This document shows positions 24,230 through 32,910 of a stretch of 64,000 nt of DNA, one piece after another. Within the stretch, counting starts at the first letter, position 1, and each line of letters opens with the position of its first letter. The notes below the pieces were generated by a model. The model was not told the DNA's origin, did no database searches, and saw nothing but the letters and a program-made list of their open reading frames with translations. Source of the DNA: JAICND01 sp040905905 (GTDB lineage: Bacteria; Actinomycetota; Acidimicrobiia; Spongiisociales; ZC4RG35). The DNA lies in NCBI GenBank assembly GCA_040905905.1, contig JBBDQN010000050.1, forward strand, positions 174,645-238,644, given 5' to 3'. Made by a program: the position numbers and the translations under genes.

Positions 24230-24929
24230 CTCCGACTTGGACTCGATACCTGCCGGATTGGCTACACCCTATTCGTTGCACGCCCTCGACGAGGTCAACT
24301 CGACCCAGGACGAGGCCGCCGCGCTTTACGCCGGCAGACCTGTGCTGGTGGTCGCAGCCCGCCAGGAAGCCGGTCGCGGGAGATCCGGCAGCCAATGGCT
24401 CAACGCTGATCGGGCGATGGCGGCCAGCCTGGCGATCCTCCCCGAGTGGCCCCGACCGAAATGGCTTCTTATTCCCCTGGTAGCGGGCTTGGCCGCGGCC
24501 GAAGTCGTGGGGGATCAGTGTCGGCTGAAGTGGCCTAACGACCTCATGATCGGCTCGGCCAAAGTAGGTGGGGTCCTGACCGAGGTCTCGGGAGATCTGG
24601 CCGTAATCGGATGTGGGCTCAACCTTTTCTGGGGCTCGGCCCCTCCCGGAATGGGCGCGGTTCATGCGGCCGACCCCGGACCCGCCGAACGACTTGAATT
24701 TGCGCAACAGTGGGCCGACACGCTTCTCGACCGGCTGGCACGAGGGCCGGAGGATTGGGGTCTCGACCACTACCGGCGGCGGTCGGCCACCGTGGGTCGT
24801 CTGGTTTCGTGGGAGCCCTCCGGGCAGGGAAGGGTGCGCGATATCGCCGAGGACGGTGCGCTGCTCATAGAAACCGAGTCTGGTGAGATCCGTTTGACGG
24901 CCGGGGAGGTGCGTCACCTGCGGGGATGA
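24192..24929 (+). CDS. birA: Biotin--[acyl-CoA carboxylase] ligase, group I
   Basis: A 245-residue ligase without the N-terminal DNA-binding domain of E. coli BirA, so enzymatic only. It forms biotinyl-AMP and transfers biotin to the BCCP lysine of the divergently encoded carboxylase alpha subunit. Motifs: SLHALDEVNSTQDEA, QEAGRGRSGSQW (ATP/biotin loop), RLKWPNDLMIGSAKVGGVLTE with the key Lys, and a C-terminal SH3-like domain with VGRLVSWEP and GALLIE. The ATG at 24192 has GGAG 8 nt upstream and lies inside the 5' end of the carboxyltransferase gene on the other strand; a TTG near 24237 is an alternative. The next gene, convergent, ends 5 bp after. Confidence 0.88.
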   Translation: MRASVPKEDLRIISDLDSIPAGLATPYSLHALDEVNSTQDEAAALYAGRPVLVVAARQEAGRGRSGSQWLNADRAMAASLAILPEWPRPKWLLIPLVAGLAAAEVVGDQCRLKWPNDLMIGSAKVGGVLTEVSGDLAVIGCGLNLFWGSAPPGMGAVHAADPGPAERLEFAQQWADTLLDRLARGPEDWGLDHYRRRSATVGRLVSWEPSGQGRVRDIAEDGALLIETESGEIRLTAGEVRHLRG

Positions 24930-24934
24930 CGCAC

Positions 24935-25672
24935 CTATCCGAGATCTTCTACCTCGGCGGCGGGCAGGCTCGACAGGAGAAGAGAAGCGATCCGATCGAA
25001 GGCATCGGCGGCAGCAGCCGGGTCATAATCGGGTGAGTGGTCGTCGGAGAAACCGTGGCCAGCCCCCTCGTAAAGGAGCCATTGCCCGCTTTCGTTGCGG
25101 CGTTGGGCTTCATTGATCGTTCCCACTGCGATGAGGGTGTCGTTGGCTCCGTATAGGCCGAGTACCGGGACGCTGAGATGCTGGAGCATTTCGGCGACTT
25201 GATAGGTCCTGTCCTCATCACCGGTGAGCGGGGTGGCTATCACGACACTTGCGCCGACCCAACTTCGGTGGGCTGCCAGGATCAAGGCCAGCCTTCCGCC
25301 GATATCAAGACCCAAAGCTCCCACAACACCCGGGATTGCCCAGACGACGTCGTCGCTTTGCAAGAACTCAAACGCCTCATCAAGGTCGGACAGGATCTCG
25401 CGGTCAGATCGGGTGTGGTAGGCAAGCAGCGGATCGTCCTCACCGGGGTATATGTCAACCGCCAGACAGGCCAGCCCGCGGCGCGCCAGCCGGCGGGCAT
25501 AGTCCTTCTCGGAGCTGTTCAACCCCCCAACACCGGGGAGTATCAGCACCGTCGGGAACTTCCCGGCCTCGTCGGGCCGAGCGAGATAGCCATGGCGATA
25601 GCCACTGCCGACCGGGACGTTGAGATTCCCGTACATGATCGAAAAGGTGCCCTCGTGCGGCAGCACCGCCAC
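24935..25672 (-). CDS. Dienelactone hydrolase family protein
   Basis: A 245-residue alpha/beta hydrolase. It has FPTVLILPGVGGLNSSEKDYARRLARRGLACLAVD (oxyanion region), YPGEDDP, GALGLDIGGRLALILAA at the nucleophile elbow, GLYGANDTLI with the catalytic Asp and GAGHGF with the His. At the elbow the usual GFCxGG Cys is replaced: the sequence is GLDIGG, so a standard Cys/Ser nucleophile is not obvious and activity is uncertain. The GTG at 25672 is chosen because GGAGG lies 6 nt upstream; an ATG 12 codons later has no such site. A frame running further upstream is antisense to the LCP gene and rejected. Convergent to the biotin ligase gene, divergent from the LCP gene. Confidence 0.78.
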   Translation of the reverse strand: MAVLPHEGTFSIMYGNLNVPVGSGYRHGYLARPDEAGKFPTVLILPGVGGLNSSEKDYARRLARRGLACLAVDIYPGEDDPLLAYHTRSDREILSDLDEAFEFLQSDDVVWAIPGVVGALGLDIGGRLALILAAHRSWVGASVVIATPLTGDEDRTYQVAEMLQHLSVPVLGLYGANDTLIAVGTINEAQRRNESGQWLLYEGAGHGFSDDHSPDYDPAAAADAFDRIASLLLSSLPAAEVEDLG

Positions 25673-25828
25673 TGTGTTCCTCCGTCGGCTGGGACGCGTC
25701 GGGAGGCTAGCCTGGCGAACATCCCCGCTCGGTGAGTGTCCGGCTCGACCCAGTCTGATTAAAAACTGACAGCTCGGGGTACAAATCGGAACCTTTGGTA
25801 GTGTCGAAACGTCTCTTCGGGGAAGCTC

Positions 25829-27136
25829 ATGTCTTCTGAACCACAACCCACCCCTCCAGCGACGCGTCCCGTTCGTTGGTGGAAGCGCCTCATCATCGCC
25901 TTCTTGGTGCTGGGCAACCTGTCTGTTTTCGGCCTGTACTGGACGTTGCGCTCGGCCCAGGCCGCCTTCCGCGTAAACGTCCAGGAGGTAGCGGACGTTG
26001 TCCCCGAACTGAACGTACGTCCCACCGAGTCCCAGGACCCCATCACCTTTCTCGTAATTGGCTCCGATAGCAGGGCCCGGCTCGACAGCCTTCAGAACTT
26101 CGGTGAGGCGACGGGTGAGCGAGGCGATGTGATCATGCTCGTCAAAGTTGATCCGGCCAAAGGCAGTGCCCAGCTTCTGTCGTTGCCCCGCGATCTCTTG
26201 GTCGAGATCCCAGGCCATGGCACTAACCGGATCAATGCCGCGTACAGCTTTGGAGGCGCACCCTTGATGGTGCGAACCGTCAAAGAGGTCACGGGTCTGG
26301 CCATCCATCACTATGTGGAGGTCGACTTCGTCGGGTTCCGTTCGATCGTCGACCAGATGGGGGGCGTGACGATCAACTTCCCCTATGAAGCCCGGGATCT
26401 CAATTCGGGACTGTTCGTCGGTACCGGTCCGCAACGGCTGAACGGCCAGCAAGCGCTCGCATTCGCCCGATCTCGTCACTACCAGGAGCGGCAAGACGGG
26501 GAGTGGGTTTCGGTTGAAGCGAGCGACATCGGCCGTACCAAGCGCCAGCAACAACTGGTGCTTGCCATCATCTCAGCCCTTAAGACGCCCGCGACCCTGA
26601 CAGAAACTGGAAGTGTTGTTGGATCGTTTGCGCGCCATCTGTCGGTCGACACCGCTCTCCTCGAGTCATCGCTGATCCAGCTGGCCTTTCAAATGCGGTC
26701 GATCTCCGCCGACACCATTGAAACGGCGACCCTCGCCAGCTACGGCGACGACTACAACGGCATGTCAATCGTCAGAATGGATCAGCCCCGGGCCCAGACC
26801 ATGATCGCCAGTTTCGCTAATGGGGTGCCCATGACTGCGGTTGTGGGTGAGCCGCTGAAGATTCAGGTGCTCAACGGCAATGGAGTGGCCGGTTCGGCGG
26901 GCCGCTTGTCGGAGATTCTGCAAGGGAAAGGTTTTGAGATCCTTGAAGTCGGTGACGCCGATCGTGACGACTTTCCGATCACCACGATCATTGTCCGTCC
27001 CGAGGCCATGACTCAGGGCCAGGAAATCATCGCCGCTCTCGGCTTCGGGGAGCTGTCAGCCGGGTCTCTCGCTTCTTCGATCGACGCCATCGTCATCGTA
27101 GGGCTCGACGCTGACAGGACCGTCAAGAACGGCTAG
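25829..27136 (+). CDS. LytR-CpsA-Psr (LCP) family phosphotransferase with LytR_C domain
   Basis: A 435-residue membrane-anchored enzyme that transfers lipid-linked glycans to peptidoglycan on the cell surface. A Pro-rich cytoplasmic N-terminus, one membrane helix (about 22-42), then the LCP domain: FLVIGSDSRARLD, GERGDVIMLVKVDP, LSLPRDLLVEIPGHGTNRINAAYSFGG, GGVTINFP, and LNGQQALAFARSRH, including the Arg and Asp residues that bind polyprenyl pyrophosphate. Residues about 345-400 form the LytR_C domain (LKIQVLNGNGVAGSAGRLSEIL). GGGGAAG lies a few bases before the ATG. It probably finishes attachment of polymers made by the first glycan locus or by region 3. A UDP-glucose dehydrogenase gene follows. 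Confidence 0.93.
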   Translation: MSSEPQPTPPATRPVRWWKRLIIAFLVLGNLSVFGLYWTLRSAQAAFRVNVQEVADVVPELNVRPTESQDPITFLVIGSDSRARLDSLQNFGEATGERGDVIMLVKVDPAKGSAQLLSLPRDLLVEIPGHGTNRINAAYSFGGAPLMVRTVKEVTGLAIHHYVEVDFVGFRSIVDQMGGVTINFPYEARDLNSGLFVGTGPQRLNGQQALAFARSRHYQERQDGEWVSVEASDIGRTKRQQQLVLAIISALKTPATLTETGSVVGSFARHLSVDTALLESSLIQLAFQMRSISADTIETATLASYGDDYNGMSIVRMDQPRAQTMIASFANGVPMTAVVGEPLKIQVLNGNGVAGSAGRLSEILQGKGFEILEVGDADRDDFPITTIIVRPEAMTQGQEIIAALGFGELSAGSLASSIDAIVIVGLDADRTVKNG

Positions 27137-27183
27137 CTTGCCCAACCGGGAGGCCACCATTGTTGGCTAGCGGGAGGTTGGGC
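27131..27183. repeat. Short direct and inverted repeats before ugd
   Basis: GGCTAGC occurs at 27131-27137 and 27165-27171, CGGGAGG at 27147-27153 and 27171-27177, and GCCCAACC (27140-27147) is complementary to GGTTGGGC (27176-27183). The second CGGGAGG is the ribosome-binding site of the following gene, so the inverted repeat could hide it in RNA. Weak evidence; may simply be a partial duplication. Confidence 0.35.
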
Positions 27184-27185
27184 TT

Positions 27186-28454
27186 ATGAATATTGCAGTC
27201 ATCGGAGCGGGTTACGTGGGTCTGGTCACCGCGGCCGGACTCGCGCATTTGGGTCATACCGTCAAGCTGGGCGAAGCCAACCCGGATCGGGTGGCGAGCC
27301 TCGAAGCCGGCGAGGTGCCCATCTTTGAGGTGGGGCTGGCGCCGCTCCTGGAGGCGGCTCGGGGCACCGGCCGGATCTCATTCCATATTTCCAACCCGAC
27401 CGCGGTCAAGGATGCCGATCTGGTGTTCTTATGCCTTCCCACCCCGGCCGATGCCACCGGACGGGCCGATCTCAGCTTCATACGACAGGTGGTCGACGAG
27501 TTGGCGCTGGTGGTCGAGCCCGAGACCATCCTCGTGGTCAAATCGACCGTTCCACCCGGGACAACGGTCGCTTTGCATAAGCGGCTCGCCGATCTCGGAA
27601 GCTCCGCGAGGCTGGTAGCTCACCCCGAATTCTTGCGAGAAGGCACAGCGGTGGAAGATTTTCTTCAACCCGACCGGATCGTGGTCGGCGCCTTCGAGAC
27701 GCTCGACGCTGACGCGGTTTCGGCCTTGTACGCCGACTTCGGCGTTCGGGTGGTCCAAACCGACCCCACCTCGGCCGAGATGATCAAATACGCTTCCAAC
27801 TCCTACCTGGCGGCGAGGCTCACTTTTGCCAACGCCCTGGCCAATCTGAGCGAGGCCGTGGGCGCCGATATTGTCGATGTGCTCGAGGGAGTAGGCCTTG
27901 ACCACCGAATCGGACCGCACTTTCTCAAACCGGGTCCAGGCTACGGGGGCTCGTGCTTCCCAAAGGACACGCTCGCCCTGATTGAAGTGGCCGCCGACGC
28001 GGGATACGACTTCCGGCTGCTTCGGGCCGTGATCGAGGCGGATGAAGACCAACGCCAGCGGATCGCCACCAAGGTGAAGAATGCCGCCGGGGGCGACCTC
28101 AACGGGCGGACCGTGGGATTGTGGGGTTTGGCCTTCAAAGCGGGGACCGACGACGTACGCGAGTCACCAGCAACCCGTATCGCCCGGCTTCTCATCGACC
28201 AGGGTGCCCTGGTGCAAGCCTTTGATCCGGAGGCCAGCGCTCCCGGGATTCTCTCAACTGGATCTCCGCTCGAGGCGGTGGATGGAGCCGACGTTCTCTT
28301 GATCGCAACCGAATGGCCCGAGTTCACGGCGATTGACCTGGGAGAGGTCCGCACCCGGATGAGGGGTCGGACCGTTGTGGACGCCCGCAACCTGCTTGAT
28401 CCGGCCACGGTTCGGGGTGCAGGGTTGGAGTATTTCGGGCTCGGGCGGTCCTAG
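27186..28454 (+). CDS. UDP-glucose 6-dehydrogenase
   Basis: A 422-residue NAD-dependent four-electron dehydrogenase making UDP-glucuronate, a precursor for acidic surface polysaccharides. NAD site IAVIGAGYVGLVTAAGLAHLGH at residues 3-24 (Rossmann GxGxxG), conserved EFLREGTAVEDF, MIKYASNSYLA with the conserved Lys, and PGYGGSCFPKDTLAL near 251-262 with the catalytic Cys. The C-terminal domain carries GLAFKAGTDDVRESPA, typical of UDP-sugar dehydrogenases. Length matches. A UDP-N-acetylmannosamine dehydrogenase is less likely because the GGSCFPKD and spacing are those of UDP-glucose dehydrogenases. Strong GGGAGG site 8 nt before the ATG. Fits the LCP gene upstream as part of envelope glycan production. 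Confidence 0.92.
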   Translation: MNIAVIGAGYVGLVTAAGLAHLGHTVKLGEANPDRVASLEAGEVPIFEVGLAPLLEAARGTGRISFHISNPTAVKDADLVFLCLPTPADATGRADLSFIRQVVDELALVVEPETILVVKSTVPPGTTVALHKRLADLGSSARLVAHPEFLREGTAVEDFLQPDRIVVGAFETLDADAVSALYADFGVRVVQTDPTSAEMIKYASNSYLAARLTFANALANLSEAVGADIVDVLEGVGLDHRIGPHFLKPGPGYGGSCFPKDTLALIEVAADAGYDFRLLRAVIEADEDQRQRIATKVKNAAGGDLNGRTVGLWGLAFKAGTDDVRESPATRIARLLIDQGALVQAFDPEASAPGILSTGSPLEAVDGADVLLIATEWPEFTAIDLGEVRTRMRGRTVVDARNLLDPATVRGAGLEYFGLGRS

Positions 28455-28468
28455 CCCCGTCCACGGTC

Positions 28469-29161
28469 CTACCGGAACATATCCTGGTCGGGCGCTCTCA
28501 CCATGTCGCTGGCGCGGCCCTCCCCTGGCCGGTACTGCACGCCCCGCACGAGCACGGCTGGGACCCCATTCGCCTTGCCCATGACCAGTTCTGCTGCTGC
28601 CGCAACTTCGTCCGCCACCGCCACCTCGGTTACCTCCAAAAGCCTCCCCTGGCCGTCGAGGGTGCCTCTCAGGTCGAGTATTGGTTCCATGCCCGCGACT
28701 CCGATGGCGACATCGACGAGACCGTTTCGCCAGGCACGTCCGAAGGTGTCGGTGATAATGACCGGCAGGTCGAGGTCGAAGGCGCGTTGGAATCTGATTC
28801 GAAGCCGTTGCGCCGAACGGTCCGGGTCGGAAGGCAACAAGGCCACCTGGCCTTCCACCACATTGGAACGGTCCACGCCGGCGTTGGCGCAAACAAAACC
28901 ATGGCGGGTGATCGAGATCACCAGCTCACCTCGCCTGCGGAGAATCGAGGCCGACTCTCGTTCGACGATCTTGCGGTAGTCGGCATCGGAGGTGGTCGAC
29001 TCCATGGCGTTCTCGGCCTTCGAAACCACTTTCTGGGTCACCACAACGAGGTCCCCTGCCCCCGGGTCCAGGGGGCGGATTGCATCGATCAACAATGCCG
29101 CCAGATCGTCCCCCGGTTCGATTTCGGGGAGCCCCAGGATCGGGAGTATTTGAACCGTCAC
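28469..29161 (-). CDS. cofE: Coenzyme F420-0:L-glutamate ligase
   Basis: A 230-residue GTP-dependent ligase that adds gamma-linked glutamates to F420-0. Motifs: LPEIEPGDDLAALL, DLVVVTQKVVSKAEN, RHGFVCANAGVDRSNV, VIITDTFGRAWRNGLVDVAIGVAGM and VADEVAAAAELVMGKANGVP, all standard for CofE and for the N-terminal half of mycobacterial FbiB. The C-terminal nitroreductase-like half of FbiB, needed there for reducing dehydro-F420-0, is absent here. GTG start at 29161 overlaps the cofD stop as GTGA, so the two are translationally coupled. It is convergent with ugd, 14 bp apart. F420 would serve flavin-like oxidoreductases encoded elsewhere. Confidence 0.92.
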   Translation of the reverse strand: MTVQILPILGLPEIEPGDDLAALLIDAIRPLDPGAGDLVVVTQKVVSKAENAMESTTSDADYRKIVERESASILRRRGELVISITRHGFVCANAGVDRSNVVEGQVALLPSDPDRSAQRLRIRFQRAFDLDLPVIITDTFGRAWRNGLVDVAIGVAGMEPILDLRGTLDGQGRLLEVTEVAVADEVAAAAELVMGKANGVPAVLVRGVQYRPGEGRASDMVRAPDQDMFR

Positions 29162-30069
29162 AGTATCCCGACCAACTCCATCGCCAACGAGGTGGAAGAG
29201 GCGAGGTCGGGGATACGGGTGTCCGCCACCCGGATGCGCGGCACGCGGATACGCCTTTCATCGATCGAATCGGACCTGTCAACGAATAGATCGGTGAGGG
29301 CGCCGTCATAAGCCTCCGCGACTCCCGCGTTACCGGGTAAGAACCCAAGGGAAGTCAGCACCCGGTGGGCGGGTCCCTTGAGGGCGGTCCCTCCCACCAG
29401 CGGGCTGACCCCGATCACTCTCGGCACCTGGCTCAAGGCTTCAGCAATGCCCGGAATCGCCAGGATCGGCCAGATCGACAAGATCGGGTTTGAGGGCCCG
29501 ATCACCACGGCGTTGGCCGCCGTGATCGCCTCGATGACTCCCGGCGCTGGCTTGGCACCGGGGGCGCCTTCGAACCGAATGTCCACGACCTCGTCCACAT
29601 GACGGCGGGTCACGAAGTACTCCTGGAAGGGAAGCCACTCACCACCGGGAATCATGAGTTTGGTTCGCACCGGGTCATCGGTGGCGGGCAGCACGGTGGC
29701 ACCGATGCCAAATGCGGAGGCGATTGCCGTCGTGACCCAAGTAAGTGACCAGCCGGCTGCAATTCGATCCGTCCTGAAGAGGTTGGTGGCGGCATCGCGA
29801 TCGCCGATCCGGAATGAGGTGTCGAACGGGAGGGCTTCGAGGGCGCTCATCATCACAAACGAGTCTCCGGCGAGGCCCCAGCCGTGGGGTCCTTCTCGGT
29901 CCGCCATGGTGTAGATGACGGTGTCCAGATCCGGGGACACCTCCAGGCCATAAACTCGGTCGTCGTCTCCGACGTTGACTACCACGGTCAGGTCAACCTC
30001 GGGAACAGCAGCCAGGCCCCTGGCCAAACGCGCACCACCAACCCCCCCCGACAGCAGGACCAACCTCAT
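29158..30069 (-). CDS. cofD: 2-phospho-L-lactate (or phosphoenolpyruvyl) transferase for F420
   Basis: A 303-residue homologue of CofD/FbiA, which joins the phospholactate or enolpyruvyl phosphate moiety to the deazaflavin Fo. The N-terminus LVLLSGGVGGARLARGL is diagnostic, followed by VVNVGDDDRVYGLEVSPDLDT, DRDAATNLFR and VIGPSNPILSIWPILAIPGI. Length is typical of the family. The ATG at 30069 has GGGAGGT 6 nt upstream; an in-frame ATG at 30102 has none. It sits head to head with the large GT2 membrane protein gene, 42 bp apart. In Mycobacterium tuberculosis the neighbouring gene at this position is whiB2; no WhiB gene is found here. Confidence 0.92.
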   Translation of the reverse strand: MRLVLLSGGVGGARLARGLAAVPEVDLTVVVNVGDDDRVYGLEVSPDLDTVIYTMADREGPHGWGLAGDSFVMMSALEALPFDTSFRIGDRDAATNLFRTDRIAAGWSLTWVTTAIASAFGIGATVLPATDDPVRTKLMIPGGEWLPFQEYFVTRRHVDEVVDIRFEGAPGAKPAPGVIEAITAANAVVIGPSNPILSIWPILAIPGIAEALSQVPRVIGVSPLVGGTALKGPAHRVLTSLGFLPGNAGVAEAYDGALTDLFVDRSDSIDERRIRVPRIRVADTRIPDLASSTSLAMELVGIL

Positions 30070-30111
30070 CGACACCTCCCGGGATTGCAGTCCACCCAGC
30101 ACCGCTACACA

Positions 30112-32910
30112 ATGTCCGCCCGCATGACTAGCCCGCCGGGTCTCCCGGTAGCTCCCTTACCTGTCACGCCCCCGGATTCCCCCGCGGTGGCGGCCGTGGT
30201 GCTATTCACGGACGGGATGGACTTAGGGGAGACCCTTAACGCCCTCGCGCGTCAAGTCTACAAACCGGATTTGGTGGTCGTTGTCGGCGGGGGCGACGTT
30301 GGCGAACAAACTGCGGTTGCCGGCGGTCATTCGTTTGTCCGATCTGTTACCCGGGTCATGGAAATCATCCCTGAGCGGGTTGCCTTCGTGTGGTGGGTCC
30401 ACGGCGATACCACGCCTCGACCCGACGCCCTCTCCTCCCTGGTGACAGAGACGGTGCGAAACGACGCCTCAGTTGCCGGTTCCAAGGTCCTAATCACAGG
30501 GGAAGAAGACCGTCTTGACTCGGTTGGTTCGGCAACGGACGCGTTTGGGGAGCCCTATTCGGGTCTCGACCCGGGTGAACTGGACCTTGAGCAGTACGAC
30601 GTGGTGCGGGAGGTCGCGTTTGTATCGCCGGTGTCGATGCTCGTTCGCAAAGACCTGCTCCGTGGTCTACGAGGACTCGATCCGGTGGTGCCGCTCCAAG
30701 CGGCCGGCCTCGACCTATCCCAGCGCGCTCGCCTCGCCGGGGGGAAAGTCATCGTGGTGCCGTCTTCGGAGGTCTTCCACGCCGAACATTGCCCGGCCGA
30801 TCGTTCGGGTTGGTGGCAACTGGCCGGTCGACAGCGGGCGATGCTGATTGCCTACAGCCCTGTCACCCTTGCCTGGGTCCTCCCCGTGGGCTTTTTGGCC
30901 AGTCTCGGAGACGCCATCGGTCAGCTTTTCCTAGGCCGGCTCCGGCCCTTGCTGGAATACCTCGTCTCCTGGTTGTGGAACCTGGCCCGGCTTCCTTCCA
31001 CCGTCATTGCTCGCCGGACCCTCAACCGGATTCGCCACGCTGGAGACGAAGAGCTCTTCCGATTCCAGATCGGGGGCTCGGTGCGGCTGCGCGAAACCGG
31101 CGCCGAATTGGGCGAGAGGCTTTCGCGAGCCCTGGTCGACTCCGAAAACACATCGCTCTCGGAGCGAGCCCGGGTTGTGTGGCGTCGGCCCAGTGTGCTG
31201 CTCGGTTTGGCCGCACTGGGCACCTTGTTGGTGGCTACCCGGTCGATCTGGCTGGTTGGTCTGCCCCAAGTCGGTTTCAGCCTGGTACCGGGGAATGACC
31301 CTCTTGATGCCCTCGATGCCTACTCGGGTGGTTGGAACTCGAGTGGTCTTGGCTCACCCAATCCGCCGCCGCCGGTCGTGGCTCTGGGCGCGGTCGGCAC
31401 CATGATTGCGGGAGGACGGCCCGGTTTGGCCGCGTCGCTTCTGACCTTCCTTGCCCTGGTGGCCGGATTTGGCGGTGTGGTTCGGGTCACCCGTCGGGCC
31501 GGGGCAGGTTTGGGGTCCGGTTATGCCGCAGGGGCCGTATACCTGGGAGGGGCTAGCTCCCTAGCGCTGTTTGGCTCGGGACAATGGCCCCTCTTGTTGG
31601 GGGCGGGGGCGCTGCCCTGGGCGATCGACGCGATCATGGCCCCATCGCCACCCGATAGCAGAAGGCGCCTGGGCACCTGGGCTCGCGGCGGGGTGGCGGC
31701 GGTCCTGGCTGGAGCCGCGTATCCGCCTCTGCTGGCGATCATTGGAGTGGCCGGGGTTCTTTGGGGATTGATCACCCGCAGTTTTCGGGCAGTTGTTGGC
31801 TCATTTCTGGTCGTGGTCCTGGGAGCGATTGGCATTGCCCCGTGGCTGATCGGAGGCGAATTGATGGCTTTGCTGGAAGCCGCTCCCGTCCCAGAAATCA
31901 GCCTGACCGTCTTTTGGCCATTGTCGATTGCGCTGGCCACCACCGCCGCGGCCCTTTTGATCGATCGGGCCCGATTTGGGGGCGTCGCCTGGGGATCACT
32001 CTTGGCCTCAGGGGGGTGGTTGTTGGGGGTGACACCGGAAGTCCCAGCCGGAGTCGGCCTGGCCGGGCTCCTCTTCTCTTCGTTGGGGGCTGCAGTGTTG
32101 GCCGCGAGTCTGATGGAGGTGAAGGGCGCGCGGGCGCGGAGGCCAGTAGCCCTGTTTGCCCTGCTCGTGCTCCTCGCCCCAGTTGCCATAACAGTGGGGC
32201 AAGGTCGGGCCGGGCTCCCGGCAGATGCCTGGAGGAACAGGCTGGCGTTCGCGGGAGCGATTAGCGACGGCGATGATCTTGGTCGGGTTCTCATTCTGGC
32301 GAGTCCCGGGGAGGTGCCGGGAGGCAGCCGCCTGGCGGGGAACGTGGCGTATCGGGTCGTAGACGGTGAGGAGGCCACTCTCGATCAGGCCTACCTCCCG
32401 GGGCCACGCAATGGCGACCAGGCATTGAGTGAGGCGATTGTGAGGTTTGCGGGGGCGGCGTCGATTCGTCCGGGAGCTGAACTGGGGAAATTCGGCATCT
32501 CCTGGGTACTGGTTCTCTCGGGGACGACCGCCCTGGATGACGCTCTGGCGAGACAGGTCGACCTTGCCCCTCGCCTGGTGGATCCCGCCAGTCAGGTTTT
32601 CGAGAACATCGCTGATGTTGCGCGGGCCGTGACCGACGACGGCCAGCCCTGGTCGTGGGACGGCCGAGGATACGAGGGACCGGAATCGTCAGCCCGGGTA
32701 CGGCTTGCTGATAACGCTGACCCCGGATGGGGACCGGATTGGTTCCCGGTGGACTGGGCGAACTCTGTTTCGGCCACTCAGGGCCGGGCGACCTTCGGGG
32801 CTAACGCCTCTCTTCGAACCGCGGCCTGGGGATCGGTGGCCGCCATCGTCGTCATGATCGCTGGAGCCTGGTGGGGTCGGAGCCGGCGAACGGTTGCGCG
32901 GCCGCGATGA
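30112..32910 (+). CDS. Large GT2 glycosyltransferase with multi-pass membrane domain
   Basis: A 932-residue protein. Residues 20-260 are a GT-A fold of family 2 type: VVLFTDGMDLGETLNALARQV, VVVVGGGDVG, FVWWVHGDTTPRPDALSSL with an acidic pair at the metal site, VSMLVRKDLLRGLRGLDP and a FHAEHC segment. From about 360 to 690 come 10 or more membrane helices rich in Gly/Ala, and the last 230 residues form an extracytoplasmic domain ending in a final helix (about 905-925) and a basic tail. A polymerising or transferring role at the membrane is inferred. The ATG at 30112 is used; ATG 30124 is an alternative. The stop overlaps the DUF5719 gene as ATGA. Confidence 0.82.
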   Translation: MSARMTSPPGLPVAPLPVTPPDSPAVAAVVLFTDGMDLGETLNALARQVYKPDLVVVVGGGDVGEQTAVAGGHSFVRSVTRVMEIIPERVAFVWWVHGDTTPRPDALSSLVTETVRNDASVAGSKVLITGEEDRLDSVGSATDAFGEPYSGLDPGELDLEQYDVVREVAFVSPVSMLVRKDLLRGLRGLDPVVPLQAAGLDLSQRARLAGGKVIVVPSSEVFHAEHCPADRSGWWQLAGRQRAMLIAYSPVTLAWVLPVGFLASLGDAIGQLFLGRLRPLLEYLVSWLWNLARLPSTVIARRTLNRIRHAGDEELFRFQIGGSVRLRETGAELGERLSRALVDSENTSLSERARVVWRRPSVLLGLAALGTLLVATRSIWLVGLPQVGFSLVPGNDPLDALDAYSGGWNSSGLGSPNPPPPVVALGAVGTMIAGGRPGLAASLLTFLALVAGFGGVVRVTRRAGAGLGSGYAAGAVYLGGASSLALFGSGQWPLLLGAGALPWAIDAIMAPSPPDSRRRLGTWARGGVAAVLAGAAYPPLLAIIGVAGVLWGLITRSFRAVVGSFLVVVLGAIGIAPWLIGGELMALLEAAPVPEISLTVFWPLSIALATTAAALLIDRARFGGVAWGSLLASGGWLLGVTPEVPAGVGLAGLLFSSLGAAVLAASLMEVKGARARRPVALFALLVLLAPVAITVGQGRAGLPADAWRNRLAFAGAISDGDDLGRVLILASPGEVPGGSRLAGNVAYRVVDGEEATLDQAYLPGPRNGDQALSEAIVRFAGAASIRPGAELGKFGISWVLVLSGTTALDDALARQVDLAPRLVDPASQVFENIADVARAVTDDGQPWSWDGRGYEGPESSARVRLADNADPGWGPDWFPVDWANSVSATQGRATFGANASLRTAAWGSVAAIVVMIAGAWWGRSRRTVARPR

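Noticed and set aside
25673..26554. N-terminal extension of the dienelactone hydrolase-like gene
   Set aside because: It runs antisense to the LCP gene and lacks family similarity; the GTG at 25672 has a strong ribosome site.
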